Counted from the first letter of the stretch, positions 7,593 to 14,641 are shown. The stretch is 14,641 bases of DNA from Terriglobia bacterium (GCA_030040515.1 JASHTO010000524.1:1-14641); one strand, 5' to 3'. The notes: generated by a model from the sequence alone, not told the origin. Numbers and translations: made by a program.

Positions 7593-9167
7593 ATGAACCG
7601 TAGAGATTTCATTAAATTTACCGGCGCGGCGAGTATCGGCGGCGCGGCCGAGCCGCCCGCTCGCGCCGGGAGCGCTGCGGACAAGCCGCAGCCCCGCCAA
7701 GCGATCGTGATTCTCGGCGAGTCCGTCCGCTATGACATGTTGAATTGCAATGCCAAAACCGGCCTGCGGACCCCGAACCTGGACCGCATTGCGGCACAGG
7801 GCGTCCGTTTTGAGCGCGCCTATAATTGCCAGCCTGTTTGTTCGCCCGCTCGCTCGGCTCTCTGGACGGGGCTTTGTCCCCACACGAACGGCGTCTGGGG
7901 AAACAGCATGCCGCTGGGCGAGACGACGCACACTATTGGCCAACGCCTCACGGACAAAGGCATTCACTGCGCCTTTATGGGCAAGTGGCACCTCAGCGGC
8001 ACGGATTATTTTGACACCGGCTGCCCCGCTGCCGGATGGGACAAGGACTATTGGTATGACATGCGGGACTACCTCTACGAGCTTTCACCGGTGGACCGCG
8101 TGCGCTCGCGCAAAAGTTCTACGGGCAACGACCCCTCGTGGACGGCCGAATATTGTTACGGCCACCGCGTCACCAACCACGCGGTGGATTTTTTGGCGAA
8201 GCACCAGGGCCAGGACTTTCTCCTGGTGGTTGCTTACGACGAGCCGCACGGCCCCTCGCTTTGTCCCATCGAGTTCACCCGGATATACGAGGACTATACC
8301 TTTCCCGCGAACCCCAATGTCAATGACGACCTGCGCGAGAAGCCGGAAGAACAGCGCGTTTGGGCGGCACCAAGGCTCCATCGCGTGCAGCCGCCCATCC
8401 ACAGCGCTCAGTTCTTCGGAGCGCACACCTTCATCGACCATGAAATTGGCCGCGTGCTCGATGCCATGGAAAGCCACGCGCCTGGCGCCCTGGTTCTCTA
8501 CACCAGCGACCACGGCGTTTTCCTGGAATCGCACCGCCTGACGGACAAGGGGCCTGCCATGTATGACGAGATTACCCACGTCCCCTTTCTCGCCCGGTGG
8601 CCCAGCCACACACCCGCCAACGTCACCTCCTCCAGTCTCGTTTCGCACCTGGATCTCAGCGGCACGCTCATGGAATTCTTCGGCTTCGAAGTTCCCAAAA
8701 CGCTCGAAGGCGGCAGCATGCTGGCCCTGCTCAAGGACCCGTCCGCCGCCGGCCGCAAGGAGGTATTCATCGAGTGGGGCCGCTACGAAGTGGATCACGA
8801 CGGCTTCGGGGCGTTCCAGCCTATCCGCTGTGTCTGCGACGGCCGCTTCAAGCTCGCCATCAATCTGATGACCAGCGACGAACTCTACGATCTGCACACT
8901 GACCCGTCTGAAATGGTTAACCTGATCGACTCGAAACCGCACGCAGCCACTCGCAACGACCTTCATGATCGCCTGCTAAACTGGATGAACGTCTCCCGCG
9001 ATCCCTTCCGCGGTTATTACTGGGGACGCCGCGCGTGGAGACCGGACTTTCCAGTCAGCTGGGCCAATGCCGGATATACTCGCCAACGTGAAGACGATGG
9101 CTATCTTCCCCGAGAACTGGATTACGACACTGGTCTCACCATGACTGCCGCAACGCGCCCGAAATAA
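7593..9167 (+). CDS. Tat-exported sulfatase of the formylglycine-dependent family
   Basis: A 524-residue sulfatase likely to hydrolyse a sulfate ester, perhaps on a sugar. The ATG at 7593 follows GAGG (7579-7582); an in-frame TTG at 7575 is less likely. The N-terminus MNRRDFIKFTGAASIGGAA is a twin-arginine signal of the kind common on planctomycete and acidobacterial sulfatases, so the enzyme probably acts in the periplasm. CSPAR (83-87) is the site where Cys83 becomes formylglycine. Further family motifs are GKWHL (130-134) and TSDHG (304-308), followed by Lys319 in LTDKG. The usual N-terminal metal-binding Asp-Asp (or Asp-Gln) reads Glu43-Ser44, within ILGESVRYD. The maturase is not in this window. 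It lies 77 bases after the alpha-galactosidase; the gap holds a weak hairpin (GCAGC/GCTGC, 7517-7533) without a T run, so co-transcription is plausible. The substrate is not predictable by eye. Confidence 0.88.
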   Translation: MNRRDFIKFTGAASIGGAAEPPARAGSAADKPQPRQAIVILGESVRYDMLNCNAKTGLRTPNLDRIAAQGVRFERAYNCQPVCSPARSALWTGLCPHTNGVWGNSMPLGETTHTIGQRLTDKGIHCAFMGKWHLSGTDYFDTGCPAAGWDKDYWYDMRDYLYELSPVDRVRSRKSSTGNDPSWTAEYCYGHRVTNHAVDFLAKHQGQDFLLVVAYDEPHGPSLCPIEFTRIYEDYTFPANPNVNDDLREKPEEQRVWAAPRLHRVQPPIHSAQFFGAHTFIDHEIGRVLDAMESHAPGALVLYTSDHGVFLESHRLTDKGPAMYDEITHVPFLARWPSHTPANVTSSSLVSHLDLSGTLMEFFGFEVPKTLEGGSMLALLKDPSAAGRKEVFIEWGRYEVDHDGFGAFQPIRCVCDGRFKLAINLMTSDELYDLHTDPSEMVNLIDSKPHAATRNDLHDRLLNWMNVSRDPFRGYYWGRRAWRPDFPVSWANAGYTRQREDDGYLPRELDYDTGLTMTAATRPK

Positions 9168-9389
9168 TCCTGACGCAGCGGAAGCCGACCTTGGAGGCGG
9201 TGGTTGCCCGGTGTGTTCGACGTTCGCGCTGCCGCACGCCTGCAGATTCTCACAATGCCCCGGGGAAGAAAACACCAGCCAGCGGCCGCGTTTGAAGTGG
9301 CGATACTTTGTCAACCTATTGTTTTGCAAACTTCTTCCTTACACATGTTCCGGCAAGACGTTGGCAAGCAGAGCTAGCGCCGAGGAGAA
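9168..9389. other. Intergenic stretch with no recognised feature
   Basis: Between the sulfatase stop and the possible 53-codon gene I see no coding frame with protein-like composition, no T-tailed hairpin and no convincing promoter. If the small gene is not real, the empty region extends to 9701 and ends with the ribosome site of the sulfurtransferase. Confidence 0.5.
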
Positions 9390-9551
9390 ATGACAGCCTC
9401 GCGACCACGGAGTGACGACGCCGTTCATTTTGGTCACGAGAAGCACCTGCCCTCCGACCAGATTGCTGCGGAAATGGACGCTATTGCCGGACCGACCGGT
9501 GCGAGAATGGACAAGCATATTGACAAACTGGCACTCTGGTGGTATAAATGA
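9390..9551 (+). CDS. Possible small hypothetical protein, 53 residues
   Basis: An ATG at 9390 is preceded by GAGGAG (9382-9387), only two bases away, which is close but usable. An in-frame TAG at 9375 makes this the first possible start. The product is hydrophilic with a short aromatic end: it contains DAVHFGHEKHLPSDQ, then AAEMDAIAGPTGARMDKHID and finishes LALWWYK. It has no signal peptide and no membrane helix. The sequence looks protein-like and polar residues are spread as in a small helical protein, but I recognise no family. Other frames across the same bases are also open and weaken the case; none of them has a ribosome site that I can see. It could also be a remnant of a longer gene. 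Confidence 0.4.
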   Translation: MTASRPRSDDAVHFGHEKHLPSDQIAAEMDAIAGPTGARMDKHIDKLALWWYK

Positions 9552-9701
9552 TTTTATGGAGATTGTTCTTAAGTCTATTCTTCGAAGTCTCGTCCCGCAA
9601 GCTTGCACGCGTTGTTGTAGATAGTCTCTCCGCATATCGACCTAGCGTTTGTAAACCAGCGACATTCCACTTCATATCAGTTTTTCGAGGAGGTCTTTTC
9701 A

Positions 9702-10565
9702 ATGAGCGACTACAAGCATCCAGAAGTATTGGTGAGTACGGAATGGGTTTCTTCTCATGGGGGTGATCCTACCGTGCGGTTGATCGAGGTTGACGTCGAT
9801 ACCAGCGCTTACGAGAAAGGTCACATCAACAATGCGGTGGGATGGAACTGGACGACCCAGCTCAACGACAATGTTCGGCGCGACATCCCCGACCAAGAAC
9901 AGTTCGAGCAACTTTCCAGCGCGGCAGGGGTCTCCCCGGACAGTACGGTCATTCTCTACGGGGACAACAACAACTGGTTTGCCGCGTTCGCATTTTGGCA
10001 ATTCAAGATCTATGGGCACAAGGATGTTCGACTCCTCAACGGAGGCCGTAAGAAATGGGAACTGGAAGAACGGCCTCTCACGACCGAGCCGCCAACGATC
10101 ACACCGGCGTCTTACCATGCCAGTGCACCCGATCTTAGTCTGCGGGCCTTCCGCGACGATGTCTTCCAGATTGTCTTCAAAAAGGAGGCACACCTTGTTG
10201 ACGTCCGCTCGCCCGATGAATTCACGGGTAAAATCGTTGCTCCGCCTGGTTTGGCCGAAACCGCCCAGCGCGGCGGGCACATCCCGGGAGCTGTGAATAT
10301 TCCCTGGGCCAAAGCCGCCAACGAAGATGGAACCTTCAAGTCCTACGACGAACTGAAAGTTCTCTATGAATCTAAGGGAGTGCGTCCCGACAAGGAAGCC
10401 GTGGCCTACTGCCGCATCGGCGAGCGCAGCTCGCACACCTGGTTTGTGCTGAAGTACCTTCTTGGCTTCGAGAAAGTCCGCAATTACGACGGAAGCTGGA
10501 CTGAGTGGGGAAATCTCATCGACGCTCCGATTGAGAAAGGCGAGCCAAAAGCTGCGAGTGCTTGA
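9702..10565 (+). CDS. Thiosulfate sulfurtransferase with two rhodanese domains
   Basis: A 287-residue cytoplasmic enzyme that moves a sulfane sulfur from thiosulfate or a similar donor to cyanide or another thiophilic acceptor. The ATG at 9702 follows an excellent ribosome site, GAGGAGG at 9687-9693. The N-terminal rhodanese domain (about 8-125) has the fold motifs LIEVDVD, GHINNAVGWNW and LLNGGRKKW but no catalytic Cys: the loop reads YGDNNNW with Asp88. The C-terminal domain (about 145-275) has LVDVRSPDEF and GGHIPGAVNIPW and carries the active loop CRIGER (237-242), with Cys237 as the persulfide carrier. That loop is typical of thiosulfate sulfurtransferases rather than of mercaptopyruvate enzymes (usually CGSGVT). 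The length is standard. The methionine salvage genes begin 141 bases later on the same strand, and I see only a weak hairpin between them. Confidence 0.93.
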   Translation: MSDYKHPEVLVSTEWVSSHGGDPTVRLIEVDVDTSAYEKGHINNAVGWNWTTQLNDNVRRDIPDQEQFEQLSSAAGVSPDSTVILYGDNNNWFAAFAFWQFKIYGHKDVRLLNGGRKKWELEERPLTTEPPTITPASYHASAPDLSLRAFRDDVFQIVFKKEAHLVDVRSPDEFTGKIVAPPGLAETAQRGGHIPGAVNIPWAKAANEDGTFKSYDELKVLYESKGVRPDKEAVAYCRIGERSSHTWFVLKYLLGFEKVRNYDGSWTEWGNLIDAPIEKGEPKAASA

Positions 10566-10706
10566 TTCAAGAACCTTGGGGCGTGGAACGAGGACAAGAA
10601 TTTCCCAGGGAAACGCCACTCCGTGTTCGTGGAGCTTTTCAGAGAATCTGGGCAATCGCCAGTTCGCTCTGAGGCCGATGGATCTTTCGAACGATAAGAA
10701 CAAACG

Positions 10707-11414
10707 ATGGATAGTGCTGACCAACCGGCTAGCGATCTGCCTGACCAATTCCATGAAGTTCCGAGATGGAACGCAGAGTTTGAATCAACGGCATCGAAGC
10801 TCGCGAGCATCGGGAAGGAGTTCTATGCACGAGGTTGGGTTCTTGGCACCGGCGGCAACTTCAGCTCGGTTCTCCAACAGAAGCCGCTACGTTTAGCGAT
10901 AACGTCGACGGGTTCCGACAAAGGAAATCTTGTTCTCGAGCAAATCCTTGCGATCGACGAGTCTCTCGCTGTTCTCAAAGGACAGGGGCGTCCCTCCGCG
11001 GAGACGACGCTCCACTATTCAATCGTGCGGAAGACTGAAGCTGGCGCAGTGCTGCATACTCATTCGGTATGGAGTACGGTCCTTTCAGATCGCAAAGCCC
11101 CCGAAGGGGGCGTGTCGATTGAAGGATATGAGATGCTTAAGGGACTTGCGGGTGTTTCCACCCACCAGCATCGCGAGTGGCTCCCAATTCTGGAGAACTC
11201 CCAGAATATGCCGGAGCTTGCGCAGGAAGTTTCGCAGGCTTTAACTCAGAACCCTGGCATCCACGGCTTCCTTCTGAGGCGGCATGGACTCTATACCTGG
11301 GGAGCAACGCTTCAGGAAGCGAAGCGTCACGTTGAAATCCTGGAGTTCCTCATGGAAACTATAGTGAGGGTTGACGTCACCCGGCCCGGTCGACTGGCTA
11401 TCGATGGGAGGTGA
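10707..11414 (+). CDS. mtnB: Methylthioribulose-1-phosphate dehydratase (methionine salvage)
   Basis: A 235-residue class II aldolase-fold enzyme, EC 4.2.1.109, which removes water from 5-methylthioribulose-1-phosphate to give the diketo intermediate. Residues 47-52 (GTGGNF) bind phosphate as in the family. The Zn ligands are visible as VLHTHS (His117, His119) and RRHGLYTWG (His193), and Glu99 in SAET is the likely catalytic acid. The N-terminus is about 20 residues longer than the conserved core. The ATG at 10707 has only a poor purine-rich site before it (AUAAGAA-like), so initiation is less well supported than for its neighbours. A shorter class II aldolase such as a fuculose-phosphate aldolase is excluded in practice by the next two genes, which encode the following pathway steps. 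Confidence 0.9.
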   Translation: MDSADQPASDLPDQFHEVPRWNAEFESTASKLASIGKEFYARGWVLGTGGNFSSVLQQKPLRLAITSTGSDKGNLVLEQILAIDESLAVLKGQGRPSAETTLHYSIVRKTEAGAVLHTHSVWSTVLSDRKAPEGGVSIEGYEMLKGLAGVSTHQHREWLPILENSQNMPELAQEVSQALTQNPGIHGFLLRRHGLYTWGATLQEAKRHVEILEFLMETIVRVDVTRPGRLAIDGR

Positions 11415-11419
11415 AACTG

Positions 11420-11986
11420 ATGGCGACTGTGCGAGTTCCGGGAGAAAACCGTGTACTTAACGACACGAAAGAAATCGGGAGCTTCCTTGCCGAAATCGGG
11501 ATTACCTATGAGCGCTGGGAGACGCCCTCTCCGGGAGCAGAGGAGGCGCCTGCCGAGGAGATTCTTGATGCCTACGGCGACCATATAAACCGGCTCAAGG
11601 CCGAGGGTGGATATGTGACGGCCGATGTCATTGATGTGAGCCCCATGACGCCAGGTTTGGACGCAATGTTGGCGAGGTTCAACATCGAACACTGGCACGA
11701 TGAGGATGAGGTGCGATACATCCTGGCGGGCCGGGGACTGTTTCACATCCATTCGGCGCGAGGTCCTGTGGTCGCAATTGAAGTGGAGGCAGGCGATTTG
11801 ATTCGCGTGCCGCGTGGGATCCGCCATTGGTTCGACCTTTGCGGCGAAAGGCGTATTCGGGCGATTCGCTTGTTTCAAGATAAGGGCGGTTGGACACCTC
11901 ATTACACCCAAGCCGGGGTGGAACGTGCATACGAACCCGTTTGCTTTGGTCCACGCTACATTCCCGGCCGCTCCACAACGGAGTAG
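11420..11986 (+). CDS. mtnD: Acireductone dioxygenase (methionine salvage)
   Basis: A 188-residue cupin enzyme, EC 1.13.11.54 with iron (1.13.11.53 with nickel), that splits acireductone with oxygen into formate and 4-methylthio-2-oxobutanoate. The metal site is complete: His91 and His93 in EHWHDEDE, Glu97 four residues on, and His136 in RHWFD. FHIHS (108-112) and the PRGIRHW strand are family typical. The start was set at ATG 11420, which follows GGGAGG (11406-11411) with an 8-base gap; a GTG at 11411 also opens the frame but sits inside that ribosome site. The site itself overlaps the end of mtnB, so the two genes are coupled. With iron the enzyme feeds methionine; with nickel it makes methylthiopropionate and CO, and the sequence does not tell which metal is used. 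Confidence 0.93.
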   Translation: MATVRVPGENRVLNDTKEIGSFLAEIGITYERWETPSPGAEEAPAEEILDAYGDHINRLKAEGGYVTADVIDVSPMTPGLDAMLARFNIEHWHDEDEVRYILAGRGLFHIHSARGPVVAIEVEAGDLIRVPRGIRHWFDLCGERRIRAIRLFQDKGGWTPHYTQAGVERAYEPVCFGPRYIPGRSTTE

Positions 11987-11990
11987 CGCC

Positions 11991-12734
11991 ATGGAGGTAG
12001 CACACCAAGTTCGCGTGATCCTGCTCGACATCGAGGGCACGACGACACCGATTTCGTTCGTCTCTGATGTCCTTTTTCCTTATGCTGCCAGAAATCTGGA
12101 CCGATTCATCCGCCAACATCTTCAGGATCCGGAGGTGCACTCTCATGTCGTCGAACTGAATGAGAATCGCATCGCGGATTTGGAGGCCAACCTTATGCCT
12201 CCCGCTTGGCGGGATGGCTCCGAAGAAGCCCGGATCAATTCTCTCGTGGCTTATGGGCATTGGCTAATGGATCGCGATAGCAAGCGCTCGGCGCTGAAAT
12301 GGCTGCAAGGCAAAATCTGGGAAAAGGGCTACTCGGATGGAGAATTAGCTGGGCAGGTGTACGGCGACGTACCGCAAGCGTTTCAGCGGTGGCGTGAGCG
12401 AGGGAAACGAATCTACATTTATTCCTCGGGAAGCGTCCTTGCCCAGAAGCTACTTTTCCAAACAACGCAATACGGTGATCTGACGAACCAGTTGGATGGA
12501 TATTTCGACACACGGACGGGTCCCAAGAAAAATCCGGCGAGCTATCAAGCGATCGTTTCAGAGATTTTATGCGAACCGCGGCAGGTGCTTTTCATTTCGG
12601 ATACTCCCGAGGAGCTGACAGCGGCGAGATCGCTTGGTGTTCAGGTCGCACTGTCGGTTCGAGCGGGCAACAGAGCTGCCGATTCGACCGAATTCCCAGT
12701 CGTTCACAGCTTCGATGAAATTGTGCCGGCCTGA
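11991..12734 (+). CDS. mtnC: Enolase-phosphatase E1 (methionine salvage)
   Basis: A 247-residue HAD-superfamily enzyme, EC 3.1.3.77, which enolises and then dephosphorylates 2,3-diketo-5-methylthiopentyl-1-phosphate to give acireductone, the substrate of the neighbouring dioxygenase. HAD motif I is DIEGTTTP (13-20), with Asp13 as nucleophile and Glu15 in place of the usual second Asp, as is normal for this family. Motif II is YSSGSV (144-149), motif III is the Lys in KKNP (179-182) and motif IV is FISDTPEEL (201-209, Asp204). The ATG at 11991 lies four bases after the mtnD stop, with GGAG at 11980-11983 overlapping the end of mtnD. The frame is open further upstream (to 11814), but those bases belong to mtnD. 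The order dehydratase, dioxygenase, phosphatase indicates one operon. Confidence 0.94.
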   Translation: MEVAHQVRVILLDIEGTTTPISFVSDVLFPYAARNLDRFIRQHLQDPEVHSHVVELNENRIADLEANLMPPAWRDGSEEARINSLVAYGHWLMDRDSKRSALKWLQGKIWEKGYSDGELAGQVYGDVPQAFQRWRERGKRIYIYSSGSVLAQKLLFQTTQYGDLTNQLDGYFDTRTGPKKNPASYQAIVSEILCEPRQVLFISDTPEELTAARSLGVQVALSVRAGNRAADSTEFPVVHSFDEIVPA

Positions 12735-13050
12735 ATGTCGGATCGCCGCGGTTTTGATTTGGAGAATACCAAGGGAGCACTCACAAGATACCTGAGAATT
12801 ACGACCAACGGCTCTTGACTTTCCAGAACCTCCGTGGCATAAAACTAAAGTCATGTTGAAAACAATGCCATTCTGCAATAGCTTTCTGCTTGCCTCGCTC
12901 GCGATCCCCTGTCGTTCGTGTTGTTAGTTAGCTCACCATTTTCTTTCACAATTCATTTTCCACATAACGCTTGAAATGGCCCTTCTTCCCTGGCCTTCAG
13001 GTTCAAGAATTTACTCGCAGGGAAATGGAGGACGCCCTTAAGGGTTCTGC
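12735..13050. other. Regulatory region before the cytochrome gene
   Basis: This 316-base stretch holds the promoter at 12815-12843 and then about 200 bases of likely untranslated leader. A 24-codon frame (12853-12927, ATG to TAG, ending CRSCC) starts just after the promoter but has no ribosome site. Just before the cytochrome start there is a perfect 10-bp palindrome, CCCTTAAGGG (13035-13044), which includes the AAGGG that serves as ribosome site. No terminator for the methionine salvage operon was recognised. Confidence 0.5.
12815..12843 (+). promoter_or_regulatory. Sigma70-like promoter, probably for the cytochrome gene
   Basis: TTGACT (12815-12820) and CATAAA (12838-12843) are separated by exactly 17 bases. 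The -35 box matches five of six consensus bases and the -10 box four of six. It lies in non-coding sequence on the correct strand. Transcription would start near 12850, giving an unusually long leader of about 200 bases before the start codon at 13051. Confidence 0.5.
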
Positions 13051-14641
13051 ATGAAATTACGTTTCGGCTGGCCGCGATCAATCAATTCAGTTTCTGCCAT
13101 CTTGTTCCTGCTTGGTGGTGTTGTGGCTCTCAGTCTTCTGGCGCCGTTGACTGCGACGCCTGTCTCTCCGCAAGCGGCTGATACTTCGTCGCAGGCTTCT
13201 GCTGCCCAACAGGCAGAGTTTTTCCAGCGGAATGTTCAACCCATATTGGCCAACCACTGCTACGGTTGCCATTCTGCCGGAACCAATGCTTCGGGCGGCC
13301 TGCGCCTTGACAGCCGTGATGCTGTCTTGCGAGGAGGCGATTTGGGTCCTGCAATCATACCGGGAAACCCTGCCGGCAGCCTTTTGATTCAACGGGTTTC
13401 GTCCAGCGATATCGAGAAGCGAATGCCCCAGGGTGATGATCCGCTTTCGGGGAAAGAAATTGCCGATCTGGAGAAATGGATATCGCAGGGTGCTCTATGG
13501 CCCGAAGTCGGGACCGCCATCGCTTCTGGCAATTCTGTCAAACCGCCGCTTGGCGCAGATGTCGCCTATCCGAGACCCGCAACTCCCAACCAACTGGAGT
13601 ATTTCGAGAAGAAGGTAAGGCCCATCTTCGTGAGCCGCTGCTATAACTGCCACTCCGACGCTTTCAAGGAAGCGGGCGGCTTACGCGTGGATACCGGAAT
13701 CGACATTTTTGCAGGTGGGAAAGATGGACCAGTGATTATCCCAGGGCATCCGGAGAGGAGTCTTCTCATCGAGCGGGTCAGGTCAACGGACAGCAAGAAA
13801 CGCATGCCGCAGGAGAGTAACGAGCCTCTGCCTCCCGAAGAGATTGCCACACTTGAGACCTGGATCCGGAGTGGCGCCGCATGGCCTGATGAAACCGAAA
13901 AGCTGCCGCCCATGTCGGCGCGTCTGGCAACTCTCTATCCGAAGCTGCGCACGACATGGTGGGCATGGCAGCCATTGACCGATCCGGCTGTTCCCCGAGT
14001 GACCAATCGTTCATGGCCGCGTACAAATATCGATCGCTTTATCCTCGCAAAGTTGGAGGAAAAAAAGCTGGCACCCGCCAAGGACGCCGATCCGACCATA
14101 TTGATTCGACGGTTGAGCTACGACCTCAGAGGGCTTCCCCCGACGAGTGATGAGATAAAGGCATTTCAGAAGCATCACTCCGAGGCCGCTTATACTCATC
14201 TCGTAGACCGGTGGATCGCATCTGCGCAGTTCGGCGAGCGCTGGGGACGTCACTGGCTGGATGTCGCGCGCTACGCGGAGTCCTGTGGTCCGTCGCGTAA
14301 TGTACCTTACCCCAACGCGTGGAGGTATCGCGATTACGTCATCGACGCGTTTAATCGCGACCTCCCGTTCGATCGTTTCATCCAGGAGCAACTCGCCGGG
14401 GATCTTCTTCCGGCTGCGACTCCAGCCGACCGCGATCGCCTGCTGATTGCAACCGGATTTCTCGCCCTTGGCCCCAAGGACGTGAACCAGCGATTCAAAG
14501 CGCGCTTTAAAATGGACAATGTCGATGATCAGATCGATACCGTCATGCGCTCTACTATGGCGTTGACTGTCTCCTGCGCCCGCCGCCACGATCACAAGTT
14601 TGATCCGATTCCCACAACCGACTACTACGCCCTTGCCGGCA
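13051..14641 (+). CDS. Secreted PSCyt1-PSCyt1-PSCyt2 (DUF1549) cytochrome protein, N-terminal part
   Basis: Open from the ATG at 13051 to the window end, 530 codons and unfinished. An in-frame TAA at 13039 makes this the first possible start, with AAGGG (13040-13044) as ribosome site. Residues 1-45 are a signal or anchor segment (VSAILFLLGGVVALSLLAPL). Two homologous Planctomycete cytochrome c (PSCyt1) domains follow at 56-152 and 183-280; both run from a [EY]FF/YF start through a CxxCH haem site, GGLR, IIPG, SLLI and RMPQ to a Trp-Pro end. The haem sites are CYGCH (70-74) and CYNCH (197-201). The PSCyt2 (DUF1549) domain starts near 324 (NIDRFI) and includes GERWGRHWLDVARYAES (395-411). Its usual CARCH reads CARRH (509-513). 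A DUF1553 (PSD1) domain normally follows but lies beyond the window. The proteins are abundant in Planctomycetes and Acidobacteria, sit near glycan genes, and their role is not established. Confidence 0.9.
   Translation, partial: MKLRFGWPRSINSVSAILFLLGGVVALSLLAPLTATPVSPQAADTSSQASAAQQAEFFQRNVQPILANHCYGCHSAGTNASGGLRLDSRDAVLRGGDLGPAIIPGNPAGSLLIQRVSSSDIEKRMPQGDDPLSGKEIADLEKWISQGALWPEVGTAIASGNSVKPPLGADVAYPRPATPNQLEYFEKKVRPIFVSRCYNCHSDAFKEAGGLRVDTGIDIFAGGKDGPVIIPGHPERSLLIERVRSTDSKKRMPQESNEPLPPEEIATLETWIRSGAAWPDETEKLPPMSARLATLYPKLRTTWWAWQPLTDPAVPRVTNRSWPRTNIDRFILAKLEEKKLAPAKDADPTILIRRLSYDLRGLPPTSDEIKAFQKHHSEAAYTHLVDRWIASAQFGERWGRHWLDVARYAESCGPSRNVPYPNAWRYRDYVIDAFNRDLPFDRFIQEQLAGDLLPAATPADRDRLLIATGFLALGPKDVNQRFKARFKMDNVDDQIDTVMRSTMALTVSCARRHDHKFDPIPTTDYYALAG

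Noticed and set aside
8085..8966. Long minus-strand frame of 293 codons inside the sulfatase gene
   Set aside because: It is the antisense shadow of a GC-rich gene; the plus strand carries the CSPAR, GKWHL and SDHG motifs in frame.
10566..10706. SAM-type riboswitch before mtnB
   Set aside because: The 141-base gap was read for S-box-like conserved segments and a terminator stem; only a weak CTCC/GGAG hairpin was found.
9699..10754. Minus-strand frame of 351 codons opposite the sulfurtransferase
   Set aside because: The plus strand has a perfect ribosome site and intact rhodanese motifs; the antisense frame shows none.
11814..11990. Upstream extension of the mtnC frame
   Set aside because: The frame is open but lies within mtnD; the ATG at 11991 has a ribosome site and begins just before the conserved DIEGTT motif.
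12853..12927. 24-codon leader peptide frame
   Set aside because: There is no ribosome site and the start is only about ten bases after the -10 box, so it is mentioned only as part of the leader.

Overview
The window looks like a chromosomal piece of an acidobacterium or a close relative. The best evidence is a very large Oar-type TonB-dependent receptor, with a carboxypeptidase-regulatory-like N-terminal domain and the NLPLNGRN motif, beside a secreted glycosidase, a Tat-exported sulfatase and a Planctomycete/Acidobacteria-type PSCyt1-PSCyt2 cytochrome protein. No rRNA, tRNA, CRISPR array, transposase or phage gene was seen. The taxonomic call is an inference from gene content.

Layout. (1) Positions 1-1700, minus strand: a two-gene operon. 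The first gene is a VioB-type ferritin-like protein (306-1700). Two bases after its stop begins a second gene that leaves the window at base 1; its 101 visible residues resemble the N-terminus of LodA/GoxA-type quinone-cofactor amino-acid oxidases. (2) 1701-2982: about 1.3 kb without a convincing protein gene. It holds a 16-bp perfect palindrome inside a larger dyad (2207-2240), a very strong rho-independent terminator (2744-2787) and a plausible promoter 120-150 bases before it, which together suggest an unannotated small RNA. (3) 2983-9167, plus strand: Oar-like receptor, GH27 alpha-galactosidase and Tat-signal sulfatase. The spacing is tight and the set reads as a small glycan-use locus, perhaps for sulfated or decorated galactosides. 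(4) 9168-9701: mostly empty, with one possible 53-residue gene (9390-9551). (5) 9702-12734, plus strand: a two-domain thiosulfate sulfurtransferase, then mtnB, mtnD and mtnC of the methionine salvage pathway. The last three are nearly contiguous. They cover the steps from methylthioribulose-1-phosphate to the 2-keto acid of methionine; mtnA, the kinase or phosphorylase and the final aminotransferase are not in this window. (6) 12735-13050: a regulatory stretch with a good sigma70-like promoter (TTGACT, 17 bases, CATAAA). (7) 13051 to the window end: the first 530 codons of a secreted cytochrome protein with two tandem PSCyt1 haem domains followed by a PSCyt2 (DUF1549) domain.

The most interesting points are the VioB-like/oxidase-like pair, the orphan promoter-structure-terminator unit in the large gap, the sulfatase whose usual N-terminal metal-binding Asp pair reads Glu-Ser, and the cytochrome protein whose normally conserved CARCH motif reads CARRH. 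None of these was tested by a database search. Family calls rest on motifs recognised by eye.
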